NCBI GenBank assembly: GCA_003343805.1
Contig: QAKM01000026.1
Span: forward strand, 1-17,522
From: Bacillota bacterium
GTDB lineage: Bacteria > Bacillota > Clostridia > Christensenellales > Borkfalkiaceae
Length of the DNA stretch: 17,522 bases
Direction: 5' to 3'
In this document: one piece after another, positions 6,930 through 13,228 of the stretch
How positions within the stretch are numbered: position 1 is the stretch's first letter
Layout: every line of letters starts with the position of its first letter
The notes under the pieces: model-generated
Database searches by the model: none
What the model was told of the DNA's origin: nothing
What the model saw: only the letters and a program-made list of their open reading frames with translations
Program-made: the position numbers and the translations under genes

Positions 6930-7080
6930 ACGCGGATAAATTTGCCGAAAACCGCACATACTGCGGCTGTCGCCAGGCGGCGTGGCAGCATGGGGCGCCA
7001 AAAAAATTTGCTATTGGATCGAGGGGCAAATGCCCCATACCGGGCGCCCGCAGGCTGCCGGCAGACAGTCTTTCGGACGG
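6930..7080. other. Hairpin-rich non-coding segment after the permease gene
   Basis: No convincing gene. It has closely spaced dyads: an imperfect GCTGTCGCC/GGCGTGGCAGC pair with an AGGC centre near 6966-6990, GGGGC-AAAT-GCCCC (7023-7036), and the self-complementary CGGGCGCCCG (7041-7050). It leads straight into the terminator at 7081. It does not match a riboswitch or small RNA class that I recognise. Confidence 0.4.
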
Positions 7081-7120
7081 GAGCGAGGTCAAAGTGTTTT
7101 GGCCTCGCTTTCGTTATTTT
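7081..7120 (+). terminator. Intrinsic terminator of the metal cluster
   Basis: GCGAGGTCAAA pairs with TTTGGCCTCGC (one T-G pair) and is followed by the T-rich TTTCGTTATTTT. It ends the plus-strand transcript before the leuS promoter. Confidence 0.85.
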
Positions 7121-7274
7121 GCATTTTATAGTTTTGAAAACGAGCGAAAATTGGCAGATGTTTTCACAATATTTCAGCCCGATTTCTGCACAAAAGGGCC
7201 CGATTTTGACACATTTTCACCGTTTTTCACACGATTGAATGCCGCGTGCGGAACGGGAGCCAAGGGCAAAATGC

Positions 7275-7303
7275 TTGACAAGAAAGGGACGAAAGAGTAA
7301 AAT
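7275..7303 (+). promoter_or_regulatory. Sigma-A promoter of leuS
   Basis: TTGACA (7275-7280), 17-bp spacer, TAAAAT (7298-7303). Transcription should start near 7310, leaving a leader of about 30 bases. There is no room for a T-box, unlike thrS. The 150 bases before it are AT-rich, with TTTTCAC three times and GCCCGATTT twice, and hold no gene that I can see. Confidence 0.88.
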
Positions 7304-7340
7304 AACAAAGATATTTCTTATTTTTTACAAAGAGGTTTCT

Positions 7341-9773
7341 ATGGATATCAAAGCGGTAGAACGCAAGTGGCAGAGCATCTGGGAAAAGACGAAGTTCAAT
7401 CACTTCGACGCAAAGAGCGATAGACCCAAGCTCTATGTCTTGGAAATGTTCTCCTATCCCTCCGGGGCGAAGCTGCACATCGGACATTGGTACAACTACG
7501 GCCCCACCGATTCCTACGCACGATTCAAGCGGATGCAGGGCTACAATGTCTTTCAGCCCATGGGCTTCGATGCCTTCGGCCTGCCCGCAGAAAACTATGC
7601 CATCAAGACGGGCGTCCACCCCAAGGACTCCACCGAGAAGAACATCGAGACGATGGAGGGCCAGCTCCGCGCGATGGGCGCCATGTTCGACTGGTCTGCC
7701 GAGATCAAGACCTGCGACGAGAGCTACTACAAGTGGACGCAATGGATGTTTTTACAGCTCTATAAGAAGGGGCTCGCCTACCGCAAGGAGGCACCCGTCA
7801 ACTGGTGCCCCTCCTGCCAGACGGTGCTCGCGAACGAGCAGGTCGTCGAGAACTGCTGCGAGCGCTGCGGCACGCCCGTCGTGAGAAAGAACCTGACGCA
7901 GTGGTTCTTCAAGATCACCGAGTATGCGGACGAGCTCTTGAGCGGGCTGGATACCCTCGACTGGCCGGAAAAGACCAAGGCGATGCAGCGCAACTGGATC
8001 GGCCGCTCGACGGGCTGCGAGATCGAGTTTGAATGCGAGACGGGCGACAAGATCCGCGTGTTCACGACGCGCTGCGATACCGTGTTCGGCGTCACCTACG
8101 TCGTGCTCGCACCCGAGCATCCCCTGGCGCGCAAGCTCGCAACGCCCGAGCAGATGCAGGCCGTCGAGGAATACATCGACTATGCGGCGCGGGCGAGCGA
8201 GATCGACCGCCTTTCGACGACGCGCGAAAAGACGGGCGTGTTTACGGGTTCGTATGCCACCAACCCCATGAACGGCAAAAAGGTGCCCATCTACCTTGCA
8301 GACTATGTGCTGGCTTCCTACGGTACGGGTGCGGTGATGGCCGTTCCCGCCCACGACGAGAGAGACTTTGCCTTCGCGACGAAGTACTCCCTGCCCATCG
8401 TCAAGGTCATCGAAAACCCCAACGGCGAGACCGAGCTCCCCTACACCGAGGACGGCATCATGATAAACTCCCTCGAGTTTGACGGGCTCATGGGCGAAGA
8501 GGCGAGAGAAGCCGTCGCAAGGCATCTTTCCAAGCTCTCCAAGGGCGGCAAGAAGATCAACTACCGCCTGAGAGACTGGCTCGTCTCCCGTCAGCGCTAC
8601 TGGGGCGCCCCCATCCCCGTCGTCCACTGCCCCGTCTGCGGCGACGTGCCCGTTCCCGAAAAGGATCTGCCGGTGCGGCTCCCCTATGACGTCGAGTTCC
8701 GCCCCGACGGGAAGTCGCCCCTTGCCAAGAACGAAAAGTTCATGCACACCGCCTGCCCCAAGTGCGGCGGCCCGGCGATGCGCGATCCCGATACCCTCGA
8801 TACCTTCGTGTGCTCGAGCTGGTACTATCTTCGCTATGCGGATGCCCGCAACGAGCGTGCGCCCTTTGACCGCGAGGCCGTGGACAAGCTGCTGCCCGTC
8901 GATACCTACGTCGGCGGCGCCGAACACGCCTGTATGCACCTCCTCTACGCGCGCTTCTTTACAAAGGCGCTGCGCGATATGGGGTATCTCGACTTCGACG
9001 AGCCCTTCAAGCGGCTCATCCACCAGGGCGTCATCTTGGGCCCCGACGGCAACCGCATGAGCAAGTCGCACGGCAACGTCGTCTCCCCCGATGAGTATGT
9101 GGAGCAGTACGGCTCGGACGCCTTCCGCCTCTACCTCATGTTCGGCTTCTCCTACACCGAGGGCGGGCCGTGGAACGACGACGGCATCAAGGCGGTCGCA
9201 AAATTTTTGGACCGCGTCGAGAAACTGGTGCTCAAGGTCAAAGAATACCCCCTGCCCGAGGGAGAGGCTCCCTTCGGGGCGGAGGAAAAGGCGCTCAACT
9301 ATGCCCGCAACTTCGCCATCCAGAGAGTGGCGCGCGACATGGAGGCGTTCTCCTTCAATACCGCCGTGGCGCGGCTCATGGAGCTTCTGAACGCCGTCAA
9401 CAAGTATGACGGTCTGGAAACGAAGAACACGGCGCTCCTCAAGGATACCGTGAAGGATCTCATCCTGCTGCTTGCACCCTGCGCTCCCCATACCGCAGAA
9501 GAACTGTGGGAGATCTGGGGCGGAAAGGAATCGGTGTTTGCACGATCCTACCCCAAGGAGGATCCCGCAGCGCTCGTGCTCGACGAGACGGAATACGCCG
9601 TGCAGGTGAACAGCAAGATCGTCTGCCGCGCCATGATCGCGAACGGCATGACGAACGAAGAGATCGAAGCACACGCAAAGGCGCTGCCCGAAGTGGAGGC
9701 GCGCATCGGCGGAAAGACGGTGAAAAAGTGCATCGTCGTCCCCGGAAGGCTGGTCAATCTGATCGTCGGATAA
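7341..9773 (+). CDS. leuS: Leucyl-tRNA synthetase
   Basis: Charges tRNA-Leu in the cytoplasm; 810 aa, complete and near the usual bacterial length. The class I signature HIGH is at 46-49 ([18 protein letters not shown]) and RMSKS at 572-576 (family KMSKS, here with Arg first). A zinc-ribbon region shows [14 protein letters not shown] followed by CCERCG. The CP1 editing domain has [14 protein letters not shown] and [14 protein letters not shown] second Cys-rich module (CPVCG, then CPKCGGP) comes before [13 protein letters not shown]. The C-terminus ends with the expected small domain ([16 protein letters not shown]). The ATG at 7341 has AGAGG five bases upstream; longer in-frame starts would lie before the promoter. 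It stands alone as a single-gene transcript. Confidence 0.98.
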   Translation: MDIKAVERKWQSIWEKTKFNHFDAKSDRPKLYVLEMFSYPSGAKLHIGHWYNYGPTDSYARFKRMQGYNVFQPMGFDAFGLPAENYAIKTGVHPKDSTEKNIETMEGQLRAMGAMFDWSAEIKTCDESYYKWTQWMFLQLYKKGLAYRKEAPVNWCPSCQTVLANEQVVENCCERCGTPVVRKNLTQWFFKITEYADELLSGLDTLDWPEKTKAMQRNWIGRSTGCEIEFECETGDKIRVFTTRCDTVFGVTYVVLAPEHPLARKLATPEQMQAVEEYIDYAARASEIDRLSTTREKTGVFTGSYATNPMNGKKVPIYLADYVLASYGTGAVMAVPAHDERDFAFATKYSLPIVKVIENPNGETELPYTEDGIMINSLEFDGLMGEEAREAVARHLSKLSKGGKKINYRLRDWLVSRQRYWGAPIPVVHCPVCGDVPVPEKDLPVRLPYDVEFRPDGKSPLAKNEKFMHTACPKCGGPAMRDPDTLDTFVCSSWYYLRYADARNERAPFDREAVDKLLPVDTYVGGAEHACMHLLYARFFTKALRDMGYLDFDEPFKRLIHQGVILGPDGNRMSKSHGNVVSPDEYVEQYGSDAFRLYLMFGFSYTEGGPWNDDGIKAVAKFLDRVEKLVLKVKEYPLPEGEAPFGAEEKALNYARNFAIQRVARDMEAFSFNTAVARLMELLNAVNKYDGLETKNTALLKDTVKDLILLLAPCAPHTAEELWEIWGGKESVFARSYPKEDPAALVLDETEYAVQVNSKIVCRAMIANGMTNEEIEAHAKALPEVEARIGGKTVKKCIVVPGRLVNLIVG

Positions 9774-9805
9774 GGTTTAAAAATAAGGTTTGAAAATGTT
9801 GGAAA

Positions 9806-9834
9806 GCGCCGCCGCGGCAATGCCGCGGCGGCGC
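9806..9834. terminator. Perfect 12-bp GC hairpin after leuS
   Basis: GCGCCGCCGCGG and CCGCGGCGGCGC enclose a five-base loop 33 bases after the leuS stop. There is no T-run, so it may protect the mRNA end or aid the terminator that follows rather than terminate on its own. Confidence 0.55.
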
Positions 9835-9862
9835 GCTTGATATTGGGATGTGATATAGGAAT

Positions 9863-9899
9863 GCGCCCCGCGGATGAATATCCGCGGGGCGCGTTTTTC
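9863..9899 (+). terminator. Intrinsic terminator of leuS
   Basis: GCGCCCCGCGGAT and ATCCGCGGGGCGC form a perfect 13-bp stem with a GAAT loop, followed by GTTTTTCATTT. This is a textbook terminator. Confidence 0.93.
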
Positions 9900-9913
9900 A
9901 TTTGTGAAGCAAT

Positions 9914-10101
9914 TCCTTCCGCCCCTTCGGGCTCAACAACCCCTCCGTCTTGCCTTCGGCAAGCCACCGTCTCACGCGGTGGAAACCGCGCTCGGTCAGG
10001 AAACGGCACGCTCCATGTGCCGTTTCCAAGCTCGCAAATGGACAACGCCACACCGTGGCGTTGTCAAGAAAACATTTGCTCGCCCCTTACACAGGGGAGG
10101 C
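9914..10101. repeat. Dispersed hairpin repeat element, interrupted copy
   Basis: Begins with CAACAACCCCTCCG (9934-9947) and a CTTGCC-TTC-GGCAAG hairpin, and ends with CCCCTTACACAGGGGAGGC (10083-10101). Both end motifs recur at 13.0-13.14 kb. Between them lies an insert made of hairpins: CCACCG/CGGTGG (9964-9982), an 11-bp perfect stem at 9999-10027, and an 11-bp perfect stem at 10041-10065 that is enclosed by GCAAATG/CATTTGC. No coding potential is seen. Confidence 0.7.
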
Positions 10102-10115
10102 TAAAACCAGGATGA

Positions 10116-10161
10116 CTCCCTCAGTCTCGCTTCGCTCGACAGCTCCCGTTATAGGGCTCCC
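10116..10161. repeat. Second, shorter relative of the hairpin repeat
   Basis: CTCCCTCAGTC, a TCG-CTTCG-CTCGA-type hairpin, then CAGCTCCC and GGGCTCCC: the same plan (CCCTCxGTC, variable hairpin, CxxCTCCC, closing GGG) with different bases. A further hairpin, GCTCCCGCAAA/TTTGCGGAGC-like, follows at 10156-10179. The remainder up to 10321 shows no gene, and no clear terminator for the peptidase gene that ends at 10322. Confidence 0.55.
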
Positions 10162-10321
10162 GCAAAGATTTTGCGGAGCAAAAGATTTGTGGGAAGAGGA
10201 GACGCAGGCGCAAAAAGCGCAGCGGTTGCCGTAAGGCGATCGCTCGCATATGCGCCTTGCGGCGACGTGGAGCCGAGGAGATGATGTTTTGCGGCGACGA
10301 GGAGGCAAGTAAGAGAAACTG

Positions 10322-12670
10322 TTATAAGGTATAGCTCTGCGTCAGCCAGAGGTTGAAGTGGAGCTTTTCGGTGTCGCCGGTGTACGCGGCGGGAATGAGG
10401 GGCGCGTAGTCGCGCACGACCTCGAGGTATTCCACCTCCGCCGCCGCGGACGAGGTGACGGCGCAGTCGGAGTGCAGCGTGACGAGCAGTTCGCCGCTCT
10501 CCCCCACCCTGTGTTCGGAGGTCGTCGTCCCGTCATCGAGTGTGATGACCGTTCCCTCCGCCGCTGTGACGGTGAGATAGACGAGGGAATCTTCGGCGCA
10601 CTTCTGGACGGTGAGCGTGCCGCTCTCCGCCGAGGAGAGCACGGTGAGCGTGTCCATCGCTTCGGCGTCGGCGCGGTAGTGGTCGGTCACATATTCGAGC
10701 TTTTCGGGCGCATAGTCGCGGAGGGCGCGCAGCGAGTTGAGGTCGTAGATGCGGTACTCTGCGGTTCCGTCCTCGGCAACGGCATAGATGAGGGCGTCGT
10801 CGTAAGGGAGCTTGGCGATGTTCTGCTTGCCCTGCAGGTTGACGCTCGCGTTGGCGGGGATGAGGCCGACGACGAGGAAGATGAGGAGCGCAACGGCAAG
10901 CAGGTGCGCGCCGCCCTCTGCCGCCGCGACGGCTGCCGTTCTGCCGCGGATGGCGCGGATGAGGGATGCGACGGTGAAGTAGCGCATGAGGGGCGTCAGC
11001 GCGACGCCCACCGCAAAGACGGCGAGGGCGAACACGAGGCCGTAGACGTATGCCATCGTGAGGCCGAGCGCGCTCGTCGCAAGGAAGATGACGGGCACGA
11101 CGATGGGGAAATAGAGCGCCGTTATAAGCAGTTCGCCGTGGAAGGCCGCGAAATCGAACTGTTTGACGAGGGTGACAGCGAGCTCGTTGACAAGCAGGAA
11201 GATGCCGCTGAAGAGGAAGAGATACCCCGCATTGGGCAGCGCCAGGGCGACGACGGCGCCGATGAGACCGTGCGTGTAGGCAAAGGCGCGCACGAGATCG
11301 CGCGGCCCCACCTTCCAATGGCGGACGGCATGGGAGACCGCAAAGACGATCATGGAAAGCGTCAGGATACCGACGCCGATGACGATCGGGATGTTGGTGT
11401 AGGTGATGGTGCCGATCATGTGGATGTCGATGATGCCGAACATGGAGGCGATGAGCTGGAACACGAAGTAGCTTGCATACGCCGCGGCCGCCGCGAGGAC
11501 GAGGGCGAGGACGAGCACCCCCACCGCCTTGCCCGTTGCCGCCCAGCCGTGCGTTTCCTTGCGGTACAGGGCGCGGAGCACCACGTTGAGGACAAGGAGC
11601 AGGAGCGAGATGACGGCGAGCGCGACGTTTGCCGCGTGGTTGTAGATGACCGTCGTCACATTGAGGTAGGTGAAGAAGATCGCCGACTCCTCCGCCTCGT
11701 ACAGCGTATCGAGGTCGAAACTGCCCATACCGTCGATGAGGTTATACACGATCTCCGCCTGCTGCGAAAGATAGCTGATGCCGACGTTTTCGGGGCTGTC
11801 GTTCTGCGTGTGATAGTTCTCGCCGCCCGTGATGTTCGCCATGTTGATGCCCTGATAGACGTCCTTGATGGACGTGAAATCGGTGTAGTTGGGCATCATA
11901 TCGTAGACGAGCGTCGCGATGGAGCAGGAGAAGATGCTCTTGTTGAGCTTGGAGAAGAGCTCGATCGTGTGATAGTTGTTGGCCGCCGTCTCGAACATGA
12001 TGACGGTGCCGCTCGTGCCGCGCGATTCGAGGTTGACGCCGAAGCGGATGCGCTCCGTGATGTTCTCAAAGCGCGCAAAGGGCGCCTCGCCCGCGAGCCC
12101 CATGAACGCCTCCGAACCGTAGAGGCCGAACTCCTCGCCGTTCACAAAGGCAAAGACGAGGTCGTTGTTGAGGGTGTACCCCTCTGCCATGCGCTCCGTG
12201 AAGTAGTCGATCGCCTCGAGCATGGTGGCAACGGAGACGCCGTCGTCCGAAGCGCCCTGCCCCATCGGCACGGAATCGTAGTGCGCCATGAAGAGGATGG
12301 CCTCGTCCGAGGGGTTCTCGCCGTTGGCGGGGATGTGGGCGATGACGTTGGAGAGATAGAAGTTCTGATACTCCTCGTCGTGCGCCACATAGTCCTGCAC
12401 CTGATAGGCGGGAACATCGGTAGTATCGGCATTCTGAAGGCCGCTCGCTTCGAGGCAGGAGATGATGTAGTCGCGCGCTGCCTCGTTGGCTTCGGGGTGG
12501 AAGAGAGAACGGGGGCCGTTCTCGGAGAGCTTTTCGATGTGCCGGGAGATGGCGGAAGTGTCCATCTCCGTCCTGCGCCTGCCCTCTTCGGTGTCCGCAA
12601 CGGACAGCGCAAAGAAGAGGACGAGGAGCACGGTGAGCACGATGTTGACTGCCAGGATGGCTTTTTTCAT
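10322..12670 (-). CDS. Membrane-bound M28-family zinc metallopeptidase
   Basis: 782 aa. One N-terminal helix (about 4-23) is followed by an extracytoplasmic M28 aminopeptidase domain (about 35-315). Candidate two-zinc ligands are H130 (FMAHYDS), D142 (GASDDG), E180 beside the catalytic E179 (FVNGEEFGLYGSEAF), E215 (NLESRG) and H287 (ENYHTQNDSPENV). Then come roughly eight or nine hydrophobic segments (about 342-660) and a C-terminal soluble domain of about 125 residues rich in beta-type sequence. The layout recalls ER metallopeptidase 1 (Fxna)-like proteins. The start at 12670 has GGAGGAATC directly upstream; a longer frame back to 12817 would run through the leader and promoter. It stands alone between repeat blocks. 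It probably trims peptides outside the membrane; the substrate is unknown. Confidence 0.88.
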   Translation of the reverse strand: MKKAILAVNIVLTVLLVLFFALSVADTEEGRRRTEMDTSAISRHIEKLSENGPRSLFHPEANEAARDYIISCLEASGLQNADTTDVPAYQVQDYVAHDEEYQNFYLSNVIAHIPANGENPSDEAILFMAHYDSVPMGQGASDDGVSVATMLEAIDYFTERMAEGYTLNNDLVFAFVNGEEFGLYGSEAFMGLAGEAPFARFENITERIRFGVNLESRGTSGTVIMFETAANNYHTIELFSKLNKSIFSCSIATLVYDMMPNYTDFTSIKDVYQGINMANITGGENYHTQNDSPENVGISYLSQQAEIVYNLIDGMGSFDLDTLYEAEESAIFFTYLNVTTVIYNHAANVALAVISLLLLVLNVVLRALYRKETHGWAATGKAVGVLVLALVLAAAAAYASYFVFQLIASMFGIIDIHMIGTITYTNIPIVIGVGILTLSMIVFAVSHAVRHWKVGPRDLVRAFAYTHGLIGAVVALALPNAGYLFLFSGIFLLVNELAVTLVKQFDFAAFHGELLITALYFPIVVPVIFLATSALGLTMAYVYGLVFALAVFAVGVALTPLMRYFTVASLIRAIRGRTAAVAAAEGGAHLLAVALLIFLVVGLIPANASVNLQGKQNIAKLPYDDALIYAVAEDGTAEYRIYDLNSLRALRDYAPEKLEYVTDHYRADAEAMDTLTVLSSAESGTLTVQKCAEDSLVYLTVTAAEGTVITLDDGTTTSEHRVGESGELLVTLHSDCAVTSSAAAEVEYLEVVRDYAPLIPAAYTGDTEKLHFNLWLTQSYTL

Positions 12671-12739
12671 GATTCCTCCGTGTGTGTATTGCCGCCGCAC
12701 CGGATGCCCTGAATGCTCGGGCCGAACGGCACGGGGCAG

Positions 12740-12768
12740 AAAAATACCGCCCGCACGAAACGGGCGGC
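12740..12768 (-). terminator. Terminator-like hairpin in the leader of the M28 peptidase gene
   Basis: Read on the minus strand: CCGCCCG and CGGGCGG with a seven-base loop, followed by TATTTTT. It lies about 35 bases after the predicted transcript start and 70 bases before the ATG. It is preceded by another perfect inverted repeat centred on GCAGATCTGC (12775-12796). The pair could act as an attenuator; no ligand class is recognised. Confidence 0.6.
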
Positions 12769-12807
12769 GCCCGCGGAAGAGCAGATCTGCCCTTCCAACG
12801 GTAGTCG

Positions 12808-12836
12808 ATTTTACCATAACGCACGGACAATGTCAA
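12808..12836 (-). promoter_or_regulatory. Sigma-A promoter of the M28 peptidase gene
   Basis: Read on the minus strand: TTGACA (12836-12831), 17-bp spacer, TAAAAT (12813-12808). It predicts a leader of about 130 bases before the ATG at 12670. Confidence 0.87.
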
Positions 12837-12933
12837 ATGATTTCACAATGTTCTCATATCGGCTTTGCGTGCGGGAAGAGGCTTGCCGCGCGGAGGCATG
12901 AAAAAGAGCGGCGGAGCTGATCCGACGCAAAAA

Positions 12934-12981
12934 CTCCTTCCGTCAGCCCTGCGGGCTGCCACCTCCCTCAAGGAGGGAGGC
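12934..12981. repeat. Third copy of the dispersed hairpin repeat
   Basis: CTCCTTCCGTC, an AGCCC-TGC-GGGCT hairpin, then GCCACCTCCCTC and a complementary GGAGGGAGGC. It has the same architecture as the copies at 9.9 kb and 13.1 kb but a different internal hairpin sequence. The bases between the peptidase promoter (12836) and this repeat hold no gene that I can see. Confidence 0.65.
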
Positions 12982-13008
12982 AAGGGAAAAAGGAAGAGGT
13001 AATTCGCT

Positions 13009-13139
13009 CCGGCTTGCCTTTTGGATCAACAACCCCTCCGGCTTGCCTTTTGGATCAACAACCCCTCCGGCTTGCCCTTTGGATCAACAACCCCTCCGGC
13101 TTGCCCTTGGCAAGCCACCTCCCCTTACACAGGGGAGGC
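13009..13139. repeat. Fourth repeat copy with a 29-bp tandem array
   Basis: Three contiguous 29-bp units start with GGCTTGCC at 13011, 13040 and 13069. A fourth partial unit (13098) continues into CTTGCC-CTT-GGCAAG, GCCACCT and CCCCTTACACAGGGGAGGC (13121-13139). Each unit contains GGATCAACAACCCCTCC. The last 19 bases are identical to 10083-10101. Units are nearly identical, so the array probably arose by recent slippage of the leading edge of one repeat element. Confidence 0.85.
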
Positions 13140-13183
13140 AAAGAAAAAGGCTTGCCGCGCGGGGCAAGGGAAAAACCGAACGA

Positions 13184-13209
13184 AAAAGAGGCGGACGGGC
13201 CGCCTCTTT
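13184..13209 (-). terminator. Intrinsic terminator of the arabinofuranosidase gene
   Basis: On the minus strand AAAGAGGCGG and CCGCCTCTTT form a 10-bp stem with a five-base loop followed by TTCGTTCGG and then a T-run, about 20 bases after the stop at 13229. The symmetric A/T flanks mean it may also stop plus-strand transcription. Confidence 0.8.
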
Positions 13210-13228
13210 CGGATGGATCGGATGCAAG

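Noticed and set aside
6930..7080. SRP RNA, 6S RNA or a known riboswitch
   Set aside because: None of the conserved sequence motifs of those classes could be found; only generic hairpins are present.
7304..7340. T-box or other riboswitch before leuS
   Set aside because: The promoter at 7275-7303 leaves only about 30 bases of leader, with no T-box motif.
7752..9674. Open frame of 640 codons on the minus strand
   Set aside because: It is antisense to leuS, which is unmistakable; no family motifs on the minus strand.
10358..12712. Long open frame of about 780 codons on the plus strand
   Set aside because: It is antisense to the M28 peptidase gene, is full of low-complexity Asp/Glu/Arg/Val, and has no ribosome binding site; GC-rich codon use on the other strand explains it.
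12671..12817. N-terminal extension of the M28 peptidase
   Set aside because: The extension is Arg/Pro-rich, overlaps the promoter -10 box and leader hairpins, and the ATG at 12670 has a strong ribosome binding site.
13011..13108. Short 29-bp repeats as a CRISPR array
   Set aside because: Units are directly contiguous with no spacers, and no cas genes are nearby; they are a tandem duplication of part of a dispersed repeat.
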